From contig NZ_JAVFJK010000008.1 in NCBI RefSeq assembly GCF_030908215.1, positions 109,678-173,677 of the forward strand: a stretch of 64,000 bases of DNA, read 5' to 3'. The position numbers and the translations under genes are program-made. Position 1 is the stretch's first letter. Each line of letters starts with the position of its first letter. This stretch comes from Sinomonas sp. ASV486 (GTDB lineage: Bacteria; Actinomycetota; Actinomycetes; Actinomycetales; Micrococcaceae). Shown here piece after piece: positions 53,410 to 61,350 of the stretch. The notes below the pieces were generated by a model that had not been told where the DNA came from, did not search any database, and saw only the letters and a list, made by a program, of their open reading frames with translations.

Positions 53410-54621
53410 TCAGTCATTCCTGCCGGTCGTGTCGTCGCCAGCGTGGGGAGCCCCGCCGAAGGCCTCGCTGTCCGGGACGTAGCCGGACACCGGGCTCACG
53501 CCACCGCCGACCTCAAGAGCGGGCGCAGCGGCGCCTCCGGCCACCGCGGCCGACCCGTGGCCACTCCTTGTGCCCTTCTTTGCCTTCTTCGCGTTGAACT
53601 TCTTCTGGCGCGGATCGAACGCGTCGCGCAGGCCGTCGCCGATGAAGTTGATGCAGAGGCAGATGAGCACGATGAACAGGCCCGGCCACCAGAAGAGCCA
53701 CGGACGCGTCGAGAAGGCCTCCTGGTTCTGGGAAATGAGCAGGCCGAGGGACGTGTCCGGGGCCTTGACGCCGACTCCGAGGTAGGAGAGCGCCGTCTCG
53801 AGCAGGATCGCAGAGGACATCAGCAGCGTCCCGTTGACGATCACAACGCCGACCGCATTGGGCAGGATGTGCTTGAAGATGATGCGGGCGTTGGAGGCCC
53901 CGGAGATCCGTGCTGCGTCGACGAACTCGCGCTCGCGCAGCGAGAGGAACTCGCCGCGGACAAGGCGCGCGAGGCCCACCCACGCGACCAGGCCGAGGAA
54001 GATGCCGAGCACGACCACGCCGTTCGAAGCCGCAAACTGGCCGAACCAGGATCCGGAGTCGCGCCGGCCGGCCGTCTGGGACATGACCGCCGCGAGAAGC
54101 AGTACCGGAATGATGATGATGATGTCTGTCAGGCGCATGAGCACCGCCTCGACCCACCCGCGGAAGTACCCCGCAAGGGCTCCGACGACGACGCCGATGA
54201 GCCCGGCGACGACGCCGATGATGATCATGATGATGATCGACTGCTGCGCGCCGCGCATGGTCATCGCGAACAGGTCGCGACCGATCCGGTCCTGGCCGAA
54301 CGGGTGATCGCCGAAGCTGAACGGGAGGGTCCATGTCGGTACGCCCTCGTTGACGAGCGGGGTGACCTGATCGTGCTGGTACTGCCACCAGCCGGGGATC
54401 GGCCCCCAACCCTCGGACGAGAAGGCGAGGACGAAGATGACCGCGAAGACGATGAGACCGGCGAGGGCACCGGTGTGGCCGAAGAACCGCTTCCGGACGA
54501 TCTGCCCGAGGCTCAGGCCCTTGGCTTCGAGGATCGGCTCGATGCCGGCGGCAGGCGCGGCGGCCGTCCCAGCGGAGGCCGAGACCTCCGTGGCTTCTTC
54601 CTGCTGTGACTGCTGGCTCAT
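53410..54621 (-). CDS. Oligopeptide ABC transporter permease (OppC type, long)
   Basis: The 403-aa permease has a cytoplasmic N-terminus of about 60 residues, the first helix LAGLIVFAVIFVLAFSSEGW and five further helices with an EAA loop FVDAARISGASNARIIFKHI. A Gly/Ala/Ser-rich C-terminal tail adds about 50 residues. The ATG is 1 bp after the OppB stop. It is likely the last gene of this part of the operon before the inverted PH-domain gene. Confidence 0.88.
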   Translation of the reverse strand: MSQQSQQEEATEVSASAGTAAAPAAGIEPILEAKGLSLGQIVRKRFFGHTGALAGLIVFAVIFVLAFSSEGWGPIPGWWQYQHDQVTPLVNEGVPTWTLPFSFGDHPFGQDRIGRDLFAMTMRGAQQSIIIMIIIGVVAGLIGVVVGALAGYFRGWVEAVLMRLTDIIIIIPVLLLAAVMSQTAGRRDSGSWFGQFAASNGVVVLGIFLGLVAWVGLARLVRGEFLSLREREFVDAARISGASNARIIFKHILPNAVGVVIVNGTLLMSSAILLETALSYLGVGVKAPDTSLGLLISQNQEAFSTRPWLFWWPGLFIVLICLCINFIGDGLRDAFDPRQKKFNAKKAKKGTRSGHGSAAVAGGAAAPALEVGGGVSPVSGYVPDSEAFGGAPHAGDDTTGRND

Positions 54622-54622
54622 G

Positions 54623-56152
54623 TCACTTCACCCTTACGCGAGGATCGAGCGCGGAGTAGACGAGGTCCGCGATGAGGTTGAACGCGAGGGCCGTGATCGC
54701 GACGCATACGAACACGCCCATGACCGGGTTCGGATCCACGTGCGAGATGCCGTCGAGGAACATGAAACCCATCCCGCGGACGGAGAACACAGTCTCGGTG
54801 ATCACCGCGCCGCCGATCAGCTGGCCGATGTCGAGGGCGACGACGGTCGCGATCGGGATGAGAGCGTTGCGGAAGGCGTGGCGCATGACGACGCTCCGCT
54901 CGCTCACGCCCTTGGCACGCGCCGTGCGGATGTAGTCCATGTTCATGACCTCGAGCATCGACGAGCGCGTGTAGCGCGTGTAGCTCGCGAGCGAGATGAG
55001 GATGAGGGCGGCCGTCGGCAGGATGAGGTGGGTGAAGGAGTCGATGCCTGAGATCCAGAAGTCTCCCTGCAGGTTGGGGGTTCCGGCACCGATGGTGGCG
55101 ATCGGCCGGCCCCTGATGCTTCTGTTGTCGAAATACGCGGGCCACGACTGCATGAATCGGTCAAGGAGCACCATGAACGCAACCACGAATGCCGTAATGG
55201 CGCCGGCGCGCATGCTCTGGCTGCGGTCGTAGCCGCCCCAGAAGTAGCCCGCCGCGATGCCCACCCCGACGGCGACGACCGCGAGGATCAGGATCATGAG
55301 CGGCGTCGCGAGGTTCAGCAGCGGCTGGACGGGGAAGTAGACCACAGCCCCAACCAGGACGGCGGTAAGCGCGGCATACAGCGCGCGACGGTTCTGCAGG
55401 CCTGCGGTGAGGACCGTGACGGCGAAGGCGATTCCGACCCCCGCGATGACGACGACTCCCAGCCCGAGGCCAGGGAAGCGGAACCACTGCGTGAGGCTCG
55501 CCACGATGAGGACGAGCGTCACGAACGCGAAGGCGATGGCCCCCACGGTGGCCTTGCGGCGGACCGCACCACCGGTGACGACGGCCGCAAAGATCCCGAT
55601 GACGAGGCCGATCCCGAGGGCGACCGGGAGCGGGATGTCCGGATGGGCCAGGAAGTTGTTGAACCCGATGGCCCCGTACTCCTTGAGGAGGACGGCGATC
55701 CAGAATATCGGGAGCGAGAAGAACAGGAACGCGAGGAACGTGACGCCGTAGTCGAGCGCGCTGTACTGGCGCAGGGCCGTCACGATGCCGAGGGCCACGC
55801 CAATGAGGATCGCGAGGATGGTGGCACCCGTGACGAGGGTCAGAGTCTGCACAAGTGCCTGGCCAAGCGCCTGAGTGACCGGCTGGCCGACCAGGTTCTT
55901 TCCGAGGTCGCAGTTGCCGACGAGGCATCCGGCGGCTCCCCCGAGCCATTTGAAGTAGCGGATGGGAGCTGGGGTGTCCAGATCCAGGAGTTGGGAGCGC
56001 GCCTGCATGAGTTGGGCGGCATTCGGGAGATTGCTGGCGCGGAATTCCTCAAGCGGGTCCCCCGAGAGCGCCGTGAGGTTGTACACCAGGAACGACGCGC
56101 CGAGAAGGATCAATGCTGCGGTGATGAGGCGCCGGACGACGTAAGTCACCAT
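54623..56152 (-). CDS. Oligopeptide ABC transporter permease (OppB type) with extra membrane insertion
   Basis: This 509-aa protein is about 200 residues longer than normal DppB/OppB. It starts typically (MVTYVVRRLITAALILLGAS) and reaches FFSLPIFWIAVLLKEYG, then from about residue 172 to 370 it carries an insertion of six more hydrophobic segments, before the normal HLILPTAALILISLASYTRY and the EAA region YIRTARAKGVSERSVVMRHA. The standard channel part seems intact. The start ATG at 56152 is followed by the usual N-terminal helix. What the insertion does is unknown. Confidence 0.88.
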   Translation of the reverse strand: MVTYVVRRLITAALILLGASFLVYNLTALSGDPLEEFRASNLPNAAQLMQARSQLLDLDTPAPIRYFKWLGGAAGCLVGNCDLGKNLVGQPVTQALGQALVQTLTLVTGATILAILIGVALGIVTALRQYSALDYGVTFLAFLFFSLPIFWIAVLLKEYGAIGFNNFLAHPDIPLPVALGIGLVIGIFAAVVTGGAVRRKATVGAIAFAFVTLVLIVASLTQWFRFPGLGLGVVVIAGVGIAFAVTVLTAGLQNRRALYAALTAVLVGAVVYFPVQPLLNLATPLMILILAVVAVGVGIAAGYFWGGYDRSQSMRAGAITAFVVAFMVLLDRFMQSWPAYFDNRSIRGRPIATIGAGTPNLQGDFWISGIDSFTHLILPTAALILISLASYTRYTRSSMLEVMNMDYIRTARAKGVSERSVVMRHAFRNALIPIATVVALDIGQLIGGAVITETVFSVRGMGFMFLDGISHVDPNPVMGVFVCVAITALAFNLIADLVYSALDPRVRVK

Positions 56153-56281
56153 GTTTCGTTGTACCTCTAATGTGGGCCGCCCCGAAAGGGTGCGGGGCGG
56201 CGCGGACGGGTGCCGGGGGCTTGCCACGCGGTCGGCGTGGGGCGCGACGGCGGGTGGCTGGATCCGCCGGGAGGGCGCTGC

Positions 56282-56318
56282 GAAGCGCCGGGACCCACGA
56301 GCTCGGTCCCGGCGCTTC
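56282..56318 (-). terminator. Intercistronic hairpin between binding protein and OppB genes
   Basis: GAAGCGCCGGGACC and GGTCCCGGCGCTTC pair perfectly over 14 bp with a 9-nt loop, 26 nt after the binding-protein stop. It has the same position as the hairpins at 48730 and 24708. Confidence 0.8.
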
Positions 56319-56343
56319 AGCTAGCGCATCAGAACTCTGGAGG

Positions 56344-58125
56344 CTACTTCGTAGCCCACTCCCAGAAGTTCCACCAGACACCGCTGCTGTTCGGCATGTA
56401 CTTCACACCGGTGACCTTGTCGCTGTACGCGTCCACGCCGACCGCCTGGAAGAGCGGGACACCGTACGAGGAAGCCCAGATCTTCTGGTCGATCTGCTTT
56501 TCCAGGTCGGTCTGCTTGCTCTGATCGGTCGTCTGAACGAGCTGCTCCATGAGCTTGTCAGCATCCGGGTCGGAGAACTTGTTGAAGTTCGAGCCGTTGC
56601 CGCTCTTGAAGATCTGCGGAACGCCAGAGACTCCCACGCCCGGGTTGATCCAGCCGAAGATCGTCGCGTCGTAGCCGCCCTTGCCGAGCGCCTTGCCCCA
56701 GTCCGACTTGCCGAGTCCGCCGTCGACGATCTTGAAGCCGGCCTTGGCCGCGCTCGCCGCGATGAGCGTGTAGGCGTCGACGCGGTTCGGGTTGTCCTTG
56801 TTGTACATGATCTTCACTTCCGGCGTCTTGCCGGCAAGGAGCTGCTTGGCCTTGTCGATGTTGACCGCGTCGTAGGCCGAGGAGCCGTTGTTCTTCACCG
56901 AGTCGGCGTAGGCCGCCTGCTGGGGGACGAAGATCTGCGAGTCGAGCGGCTTCGCGTTCGGGTCCATCTGCTTGATGATCTTGTCAAGGATGTCCTGGCG
57001 CGGGACCGTGAGCATGAAGGCCGTGCGCACGTCCTTGTCGGCAAACGGGCCCGTGTAGTTCAGGTCGATGTGATCGTACGAGAGCTGGTTGCCCTGATCG
57101 ACCGTCACGCCCGGGATGCCCTTGAGCTGCTGGATCGTGTCAGACGATGCCTGCGGGGCAATGATGTCCGCCTCGCCGTTCTTGAGGGCCTGAATCTGGG
57201 CAGGGGCCGAGCCGATGTAGCGGATCGTGATCTGGTCCAGGTTCGGAGTCGGACCCCAGTTGTAGTCCTTGTTCCGCACGAGCGTCATGGACTGGTCCGG
57301 GACCATGTCCTTGACCACGTACGCGCCATTGGAGAGGAAGAGGCTCGTGTCCCCCGGCAGTGTCTTCGTGTCGAAGCCCGTGTTGTAGAAGTCAGCGGCC
57401 TTCTTCAGCGTGTCATTCGCGGGCTGCGGGCTGGCCGGGTCGCCCTTCTTCATGCCCTTCATCAGGTCGAAGAGCGCCTTGGCATCGGCGAGGCCCGCCT
57501 TCTTCGCCACGACGTGCGCCGGGATGTCGATCGTGTTGTTGCTGGCGCCGATCGCGAGCTCCCAGTCGGCGTACGGCTTCGTGTACGTCAGGGTGAACGT
57601 CTTGCCGTCCGAGGACACATCCGGGAAATTCGTGGCATTGAGGCCCGTGGGGTCCCCCGCCGTCGAGAAGTAGGCGGTGCCCTTCTTGCCATCGGGGCTC
57701 GCGTCGTCGAAGTAGCTCGAGCCAGCCGCCCAGTTGAGGGCGACGTCGTACGCCGTCACCGGGGTGCCGTCGGACCACTTGACGCCGTCGGCGATCGTGT
57801 ACTTCACCGTGAGCGGGTTGTCCGAAGTCTTCTCGTAGTGGCCGAACTTCTCGTTGTGAATCACGTTCAGCTTGTTGTCCACATAGTAGAAGCCCATGTG
57901 GGTCGCCAAGCTGATCTTCGAGTTGATGTCCGTGTTGCCATCGGCAGTTTCCGGGTTGAACGTGTTGAACGCGTTCACCTCGACGACGGTGGCGCTGCCA
58001 CCCTGCTTGGCGCTTGCCGACGAGGTGTTCGTGTTCGAACCGCCGCCTTGGGTCGCGCAGGCACTGAGCGCGATTGCTGCGACTGCAGCCACGCTCATCG
58101 CCTTGGAAATACGCCCGAAACGCAT
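56344..58125 (-). CDS. Peptide ABC transporter substrate-binding lipoprotein (SBP family 5)
   Basis: The 593-aa lipoprotein has the signal MRFGRISKAMSVAAVAAIAL ending LSAC (Cys23), then a Ser/Asn/Gly-rich linker. The SBP-bac-5 domain shows YTIADGVKWSDGTPVTAYDV, IRYIGSAPAQIQALKNGEAD and AFMLTVPRQDILDKIIKQMD. The ATG has CAGAGGAGGCGGA just upstream. The minus strand -10 region TATAAC, within the complement of 58283-58292, gives a leader of about 150 nt. It is first in an operon with OppB and OppC. Confidence 0.92.
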   Translation of the reverse strand: MRFGRISKAMSVAAVAAIALSACATQGGGSNTNTSSASAKQGGSATVVEVNAFNTFNPETADGNTDINSKISLATHMGFYYVDNKLNVIHNEKFGHYEKTSDNPLTVKYTIADGVKWSDGTPVTAYDVALNWAAGSSYFDDASPDGKKGTAYFSTAGDPTGLNATNFPDVSSDGKTFTLTYTKPYADWELAIGASNNTIDIPAHVVAKKAGLADAKALFDLMKGMKKGDPASPQPANDTLKKAADFYNTGFDTKTLPGDTSLFLSNGAYVVKDMVPDQSMTLVRNKDYNWGPTPNLDQITIRYIGSAPAQIQALKNGEADIIAPQASSDTIQQLKGIPGVTVDQGNQLSYDHIDLNYTGPFADKDVRTAFMLTVPRQDILDKIIKQMDPNAKPLDSQIFVPQQAAYADSVKNNGSSAYDAVNIDKAKQLLAGKTPEVKIMYNKDNPNRVDAYTLIAASAAKAGFKIVDGGLGKSDWGKALGKGGYDATIFGWINPGVGVSGVPQIFKSGNGSNFNKFSDPDADKLMEQLVQTTDQSKQTDLEKQIDQKIWASSYGVPLFQAVGVDAYSDKVTGVKYMPNSSGVWWNFWEWATK

Positions 58126-58340
58126 TCCGCCTCCTCTGGTGCATCTGTTGAAGTGCCCGGGAAGACCCCGGAGCCGACGGCCCGTCCCCCCTGGCGGTAG
58201 ACGTGGCGCGTCTCACATGCTCGACACACTAGCCCGCCCGTCGGGCCACTGGCTACGAAAGTTCCGTTTCAGATCATCGTCGTTATAGAGATGCAACATA
58301 TCTTTCAGGTTCTGGAGGTGAGGGTCTCGATTCGACGTAT

Positions 58341-58363
58341 CTGATTGAACTTTCCCAATCACT
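58341..58363. promoter_or_regulatory. Second copy of the ArsR/MFS operator-like palindrome
   Basis: The minus strand reads AGTGATTGGGAA-AGT-TCAATCAG, which aligns without gaps to 41201-41224 at 19 of the first 22 positions and keeps the TGATTG-N8-CAATCA palindrome. It lies about 65-85 nt upstream of the expected opp transcription start and about 60 nt beyond the xfp stop. Confidence 0.6.
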
Positions 58364-58379
58364 CGCGCCTTGATTCCCG

Positions 58380-58401
58380 TGCGTTACTGCGGAGTAACGC
58401 A
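58380..58401 (-). terminator. Hairpin terminator after xfp
   Basis: TGCGTTACT and AGTAACGCA pair perfectly over 9 bp with a GCGG loop, about 22 bp after the xfp stop on the minus strand. Confidence 0.65.
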
Positions 58402-58422
58402 CAGGTTTCAATCAGTGGAGTG

Positions 58423-60828
58423 TCAGCGCGGCCCAAGCGTCCAGTCACGGATTTCAGCCGAATCTTCGCCGAACTCCCGGGTGGCGGACCGCGCCTCGGC
58501 GAGCTCATCCATGTAGCGCTGGCGAAGGCCGGCATGGCGCAGTGCAAGACCCGGCACGCGGTCGAGCACGTCGATGGCCAGATGGAACCTGTCGATCCTG
58601 TTCAGCATGGCCATGTCGAACGGCGTCGTCGTGGTGCCCTCTTCGACGTAGCCCCGCACGTGGAGATTGCCGTGGTTGGTGCGACGGTACGTGAGGCGGT
58701 GGATGAGCCAGGGGTATCCGTGGTATGCGAACACGATCGGCTTGTCCTTCGTGAACAGCGCGTCGAATTCGCGGTCAGGCAGGCCGTGCGGGTGCTCGCG
58801 CTCGTCCTGGAGCCTCATGAGGTCCACAGCGTTGACCACGCGGACCTTCAGATCGGGCAGGTCGCGGCGCAGTATCTGAGCGGCTGCGATCGCCTCCCCC
58901 GTGGGCACGTCGCCAGCGCAGCCGAGCACGACGTCGGGCTCCTCGCCCGGCGCCTCGTTGCCCGCGAACTCGAGGATTCCGATCCCGCGGGCGCAGTGCA
59001 GCTCGGCCTCGGCAGGGCTGAACCACTGGAGCGAGAGCGCCTTCCCGGCAACCACCACGTTCACGTAGTCGCGGCTGCGGAGACAGTGGTCCATCGTGGA
59101 CACGAGCGTGTTCGCATCCACGGGGAGGTAGACGCGCACGACCTCGGCCTTCTTGTTCACCACATGGTCGATGAAGCCAGGGTCCTGATGGGAGAACCCG
59201 TTATGGTCCTGCTGCCATACGTGGCTCGAGAGCAGGTAGGTCAGTGAGGCGACAGGCATGCGCCACGGCAGCTCGCGGTGGACCTTGAGCCATTTCGCGT
59301 GCTGGTTGAACATCGAGTCGACGATGTGCACAAATGCCTCGTAGGACGTGAAGACCCCGTGGCGGCCCGTCAGGAGGTAGCCCTCGAGCCAGCCCTGGCA
59401 CAGGTGCTCGCTCAGCACCTCCATGACCCTGCCAGCGCGCGCGAGGTGCTCGTCGACGTCCTCGATGCGCTCCTGCCACACCTTGTCCGTGACCTCGTAG
59501 ACGTCCTGGAGGCGGTTGGAAGCAGTTTCGTCGGGGCCGAAGAGCCGGAAGTTGTCCGGATTCGCGCGGATCACCTCGCGCATCCAGCCTCCGAGTTTGG
59601 TCATCGCCCCCGCACGCACGACGCCGGGCGCCTCCACCGGGATCATGTGCGCTTCGGTGGCAGGGAGCTTCAGGTCCCGCAGGATCCGGCCGCCGTTGGC
59701 GTAGGGCGTTGCGCTCATGCGTCGGTTTCCGCTCGGGGCGAGGCTGGCCAGCTCGGGCGAGCGGGCGCCGTCGTGCGTGAAGAGCTCCTCCGGGCGGTAG
59801 GAGCGCATCCACGCCTCGAGCTCGGCGAGGTGCTCCGGGTTCTCGTGGATCTCGTTGAGCGGTACCTGATGCGCGCGCCAGGTCCCCTCGACCGGCTTCC
59901 CGTCCACCACCGCAGGGCCGGTCCACCCCTTCGGGGACCGGAAGACGATCATCGGCCACGGCTCGGGCACCGAGTCGCGAGGCCGCTCCCCCGCGCTCTC
60001 CGCTTCCCGGGCCCGCGTCTGGATGGCGGCGATCGCATCGAGGCAGTCGTCCAGAGCCTCGGCGAAGTCGCGGTGCGCCTGGGGCTGGGCAGAAGGATCC
60101 GTGACCGTGACGAAGCGAGGGGCCCACCCGAGGCCCTCAAAGTACTTCCGGACCTGTTCCTCCGGGCGCCTGGCCAAGACGGTGGGATTGGCGATCTTGT
60201 AGCCGTTGAGGTGCAGGATCGGCAGGACGGCGCCGTCACGCGCCGCCTCGAGGAACGCCGTCGACTGCCAGCTCGTGGCGAGCGGCCCCGTCTCGGCCTC
60301 CCCGTCCCCCACGACGCACGCCACGACGAGGTCCGGGTTGTCGAAGGCCGCACCGAAGGCGTGCGCGAGCGAGTAGCCGAGCTCGCCCCCTTCGCTGATC
60401 GATCCAGGCGTCTCAGGGGCCGCGTGGCTCGGAATCCCTCCGGGGTAGGAGAACTGCCTGAAGAGCTCGCGGAGGGACGCCTCGTCGTCACCGAAACGGG
60501 TGTAGATCTCCGAGTAGGTGCCCTCGAGGTAGGCATTGGCGACGTTCGCGGGACCGCCGTGGCCCGGGCCCGTGACGAAGAGCATGGCCTGATCGCGATC
60601 GACGATGGCCCGATTGAGGTGGGCGTAGATGAAGTTCAGGCCAGTAGTGGTGCCCCAGTGGCCCAGTAGGCGCTTCTTGACGTGTTCCTTCGCGAGGGGC
60701 TCCTTCAGGAGCGGGTTATCGCGCAGGTAGATCTGGCCGACCGAGAGGTAGTTCGCGGCCCGCCACCAGCGGTGGAGGTCCTCGACCTGTCCACGGGTCA
60801 GGTGCGTCTTGCTTGCGGTGTCCGTCAC
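58423..60828 (-). CDS. xfp: Xylulose-5-phosphate/fructose-6-phosphate phosphoketolase
   Basis: Phosphoketolase splits xylulose 5-phosphate (or fructose 6-phosphate) to acetyl phosphate and a shorter sugar phosphate using thiamine pyrophosphate. The 801-aa protein has [40 protein letters not shown] and the TPP-binding [20 protein letters not shown], then [30 protein letters not shown] and the C-terminal ITGRH-like and [20 protein letters not shown] blocks. Length is normal. The GTG at 60828 gives [10 protein letters not shown], with GGAAGG upstream. It gives the cell a shortcut from pentoses to acetyl phosphate. Confidence 0.95.
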   Translation of the reverse strand: MTDTASKTHLTRGQVEDLHRWWRAANYLSVGQIYLRDNPLLKEPLAKEHVKKRLLGHWGTTTGLNFIYAHLNRAIVDRDQAMLFVTGPGHGGPANVANAYLEGTYSEIYTRFGDDEASLRELFRQFSYPGGIPSHAAPETPGSISEGGELGYSLAHAFGAAFDNPDLVVACVVGDGEAETGPLATSWQSTAFLEAARDGAVLPILHLNGYKIANPTVLARRPEEQVRKYFEGLGWAPRFVTVTDPSAQPQAHRDFAEALDDCLDAIAAIQTRAREAESAGERPRDSVPEPWPMIVFRSPKGWTGPAVVDGKPVEGTWRAHQVPLNEIHENPEHLAELEAWMRSYRPEELFTHDGARSPELASLAPSGNRRMSATPYANGGRILRDLKLPATEAHMIPVEAPGVVRAGAMTKLGGWMREVIRANPDNFRLFGPDETASNRLQDVYEVTDKVWQERIEDVDEHLARAGRVMEVLSEHLCQGWLEGYLLTGRHGVFTSYEAFVHIVDSMFNQHAKWLKVHRELPWRMPVASLTYLLSSHVWQQDHNGFSHQDPGFIDHVVNKKAEVVRVYLPVDANTLVSTMDHCLRSRDYVNVVVAGKALSLQWFSPAEAELHCARGIGILEFAGNEAPGEEPDVVLGCAGDVPTGEAIAAAQILRRDLPDLKVRVVNAVDLMRLQDEREHPHGLPDREFDALFTKDKPIVFAYHGYPWLIHRLTYRRTNHGNLHVRGYVEEGTTTTPFDMAMLNRIDRFHLAIDVLDRVPGLALRHAGLRQRYMDELAEARSATREFGEDSAEIRDWTLGPR

Positions 60829-61004
60829 TGGCGCGCCTTCCGCTCGACGGCCGCAGCCTTGCGGCCGGTTCGGAGTCAGCCTAACCGGGACGGTGTTCGA
60901 ATTCTTGGGTCGTGTGATGAATATTCGCCAAACCCTGGGGCGGCCTTCACGCGTGGGGCGCTGGCGCACTGGCAGGCCACTGCTGGAGTGCATAGGCTCT
61001 GGCC

Positions 61005-61250
61005 ATGGATCAAGATTCCCAACAGATGCTGTTCGTCGTGATGATTCGGAAACCGGGCGATGACTTCGCCCCTTTGGATCAAATCCTTCGCGCCAAGGAC
61101 GTCGAGGAAGGCCGCACGATTGCCGCCGGCCGCGTGAGACGCCATCTGCTCACGCACCCCGACCTGACCCTCGACGGTGCAGAGCTCCGCGGCGCCACAT
61201 CGGGCACCGTGTACGCGTCATGGGACCCCAGAGCAGACTCCCCGAGCTAG
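61005..61250 (+). CDS. Small hypothetical protein next to the mobile element
   Basis: This 81-aa soluble protein reads [20 protein letters not shown] and later [20 protein letters not shown]. It is not recognised. TAGGCT (60993-60998) ends 6 nt before the ATG without a Shine-Dalgarno, matching the leaderless pattern of nearby host genes, which supports expression and a chromosomal (not element) origin. Confidence 0.6.
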   Translation: MDQDSQQMLFVVMIRKPGDDFAPLDQILRAKDVEEGRTIAAGRVRRHLLTHPDLTLDGAELRGATSGTVYASWDPRADSPS

Positions 61251-61350
61251 CCGGCCCGCAAGGGAGATCGGCGACCCGTCTCCCAAACCCGCCGCATCAC
61301 ACGTTGAAGCGGAACTCCACCGGAATACGTTACCGTGCAACAATTGAACT

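Larger units (their letters stand above)
58126..58422. other. Intergenic control region between xfp and the opp operon
   Basis: This 297-bp region holds, in minus-strand order, an xfp terminator hairpin (58380-58401), the TGATTG-N8-CAATCA operator-like site (58341-58363), and the -10-like TATAAC near 58283-58292 for the opp operon. No open frame here looks coding. Confidence 0.7.

Noticed and set aside
56170-58200. Long plus-strand open frame opposite the peptide-binding lipoprotein gene
   Set aside because: Antisense shadow of the binding protein with its clear signal peptide and SBP family 5 pattern.
61251-61350. Attachment site attL of the integrated element
   Set aside because: No convincing inverted or direct repeat can be defined without the right end of the element, which is outside the window.
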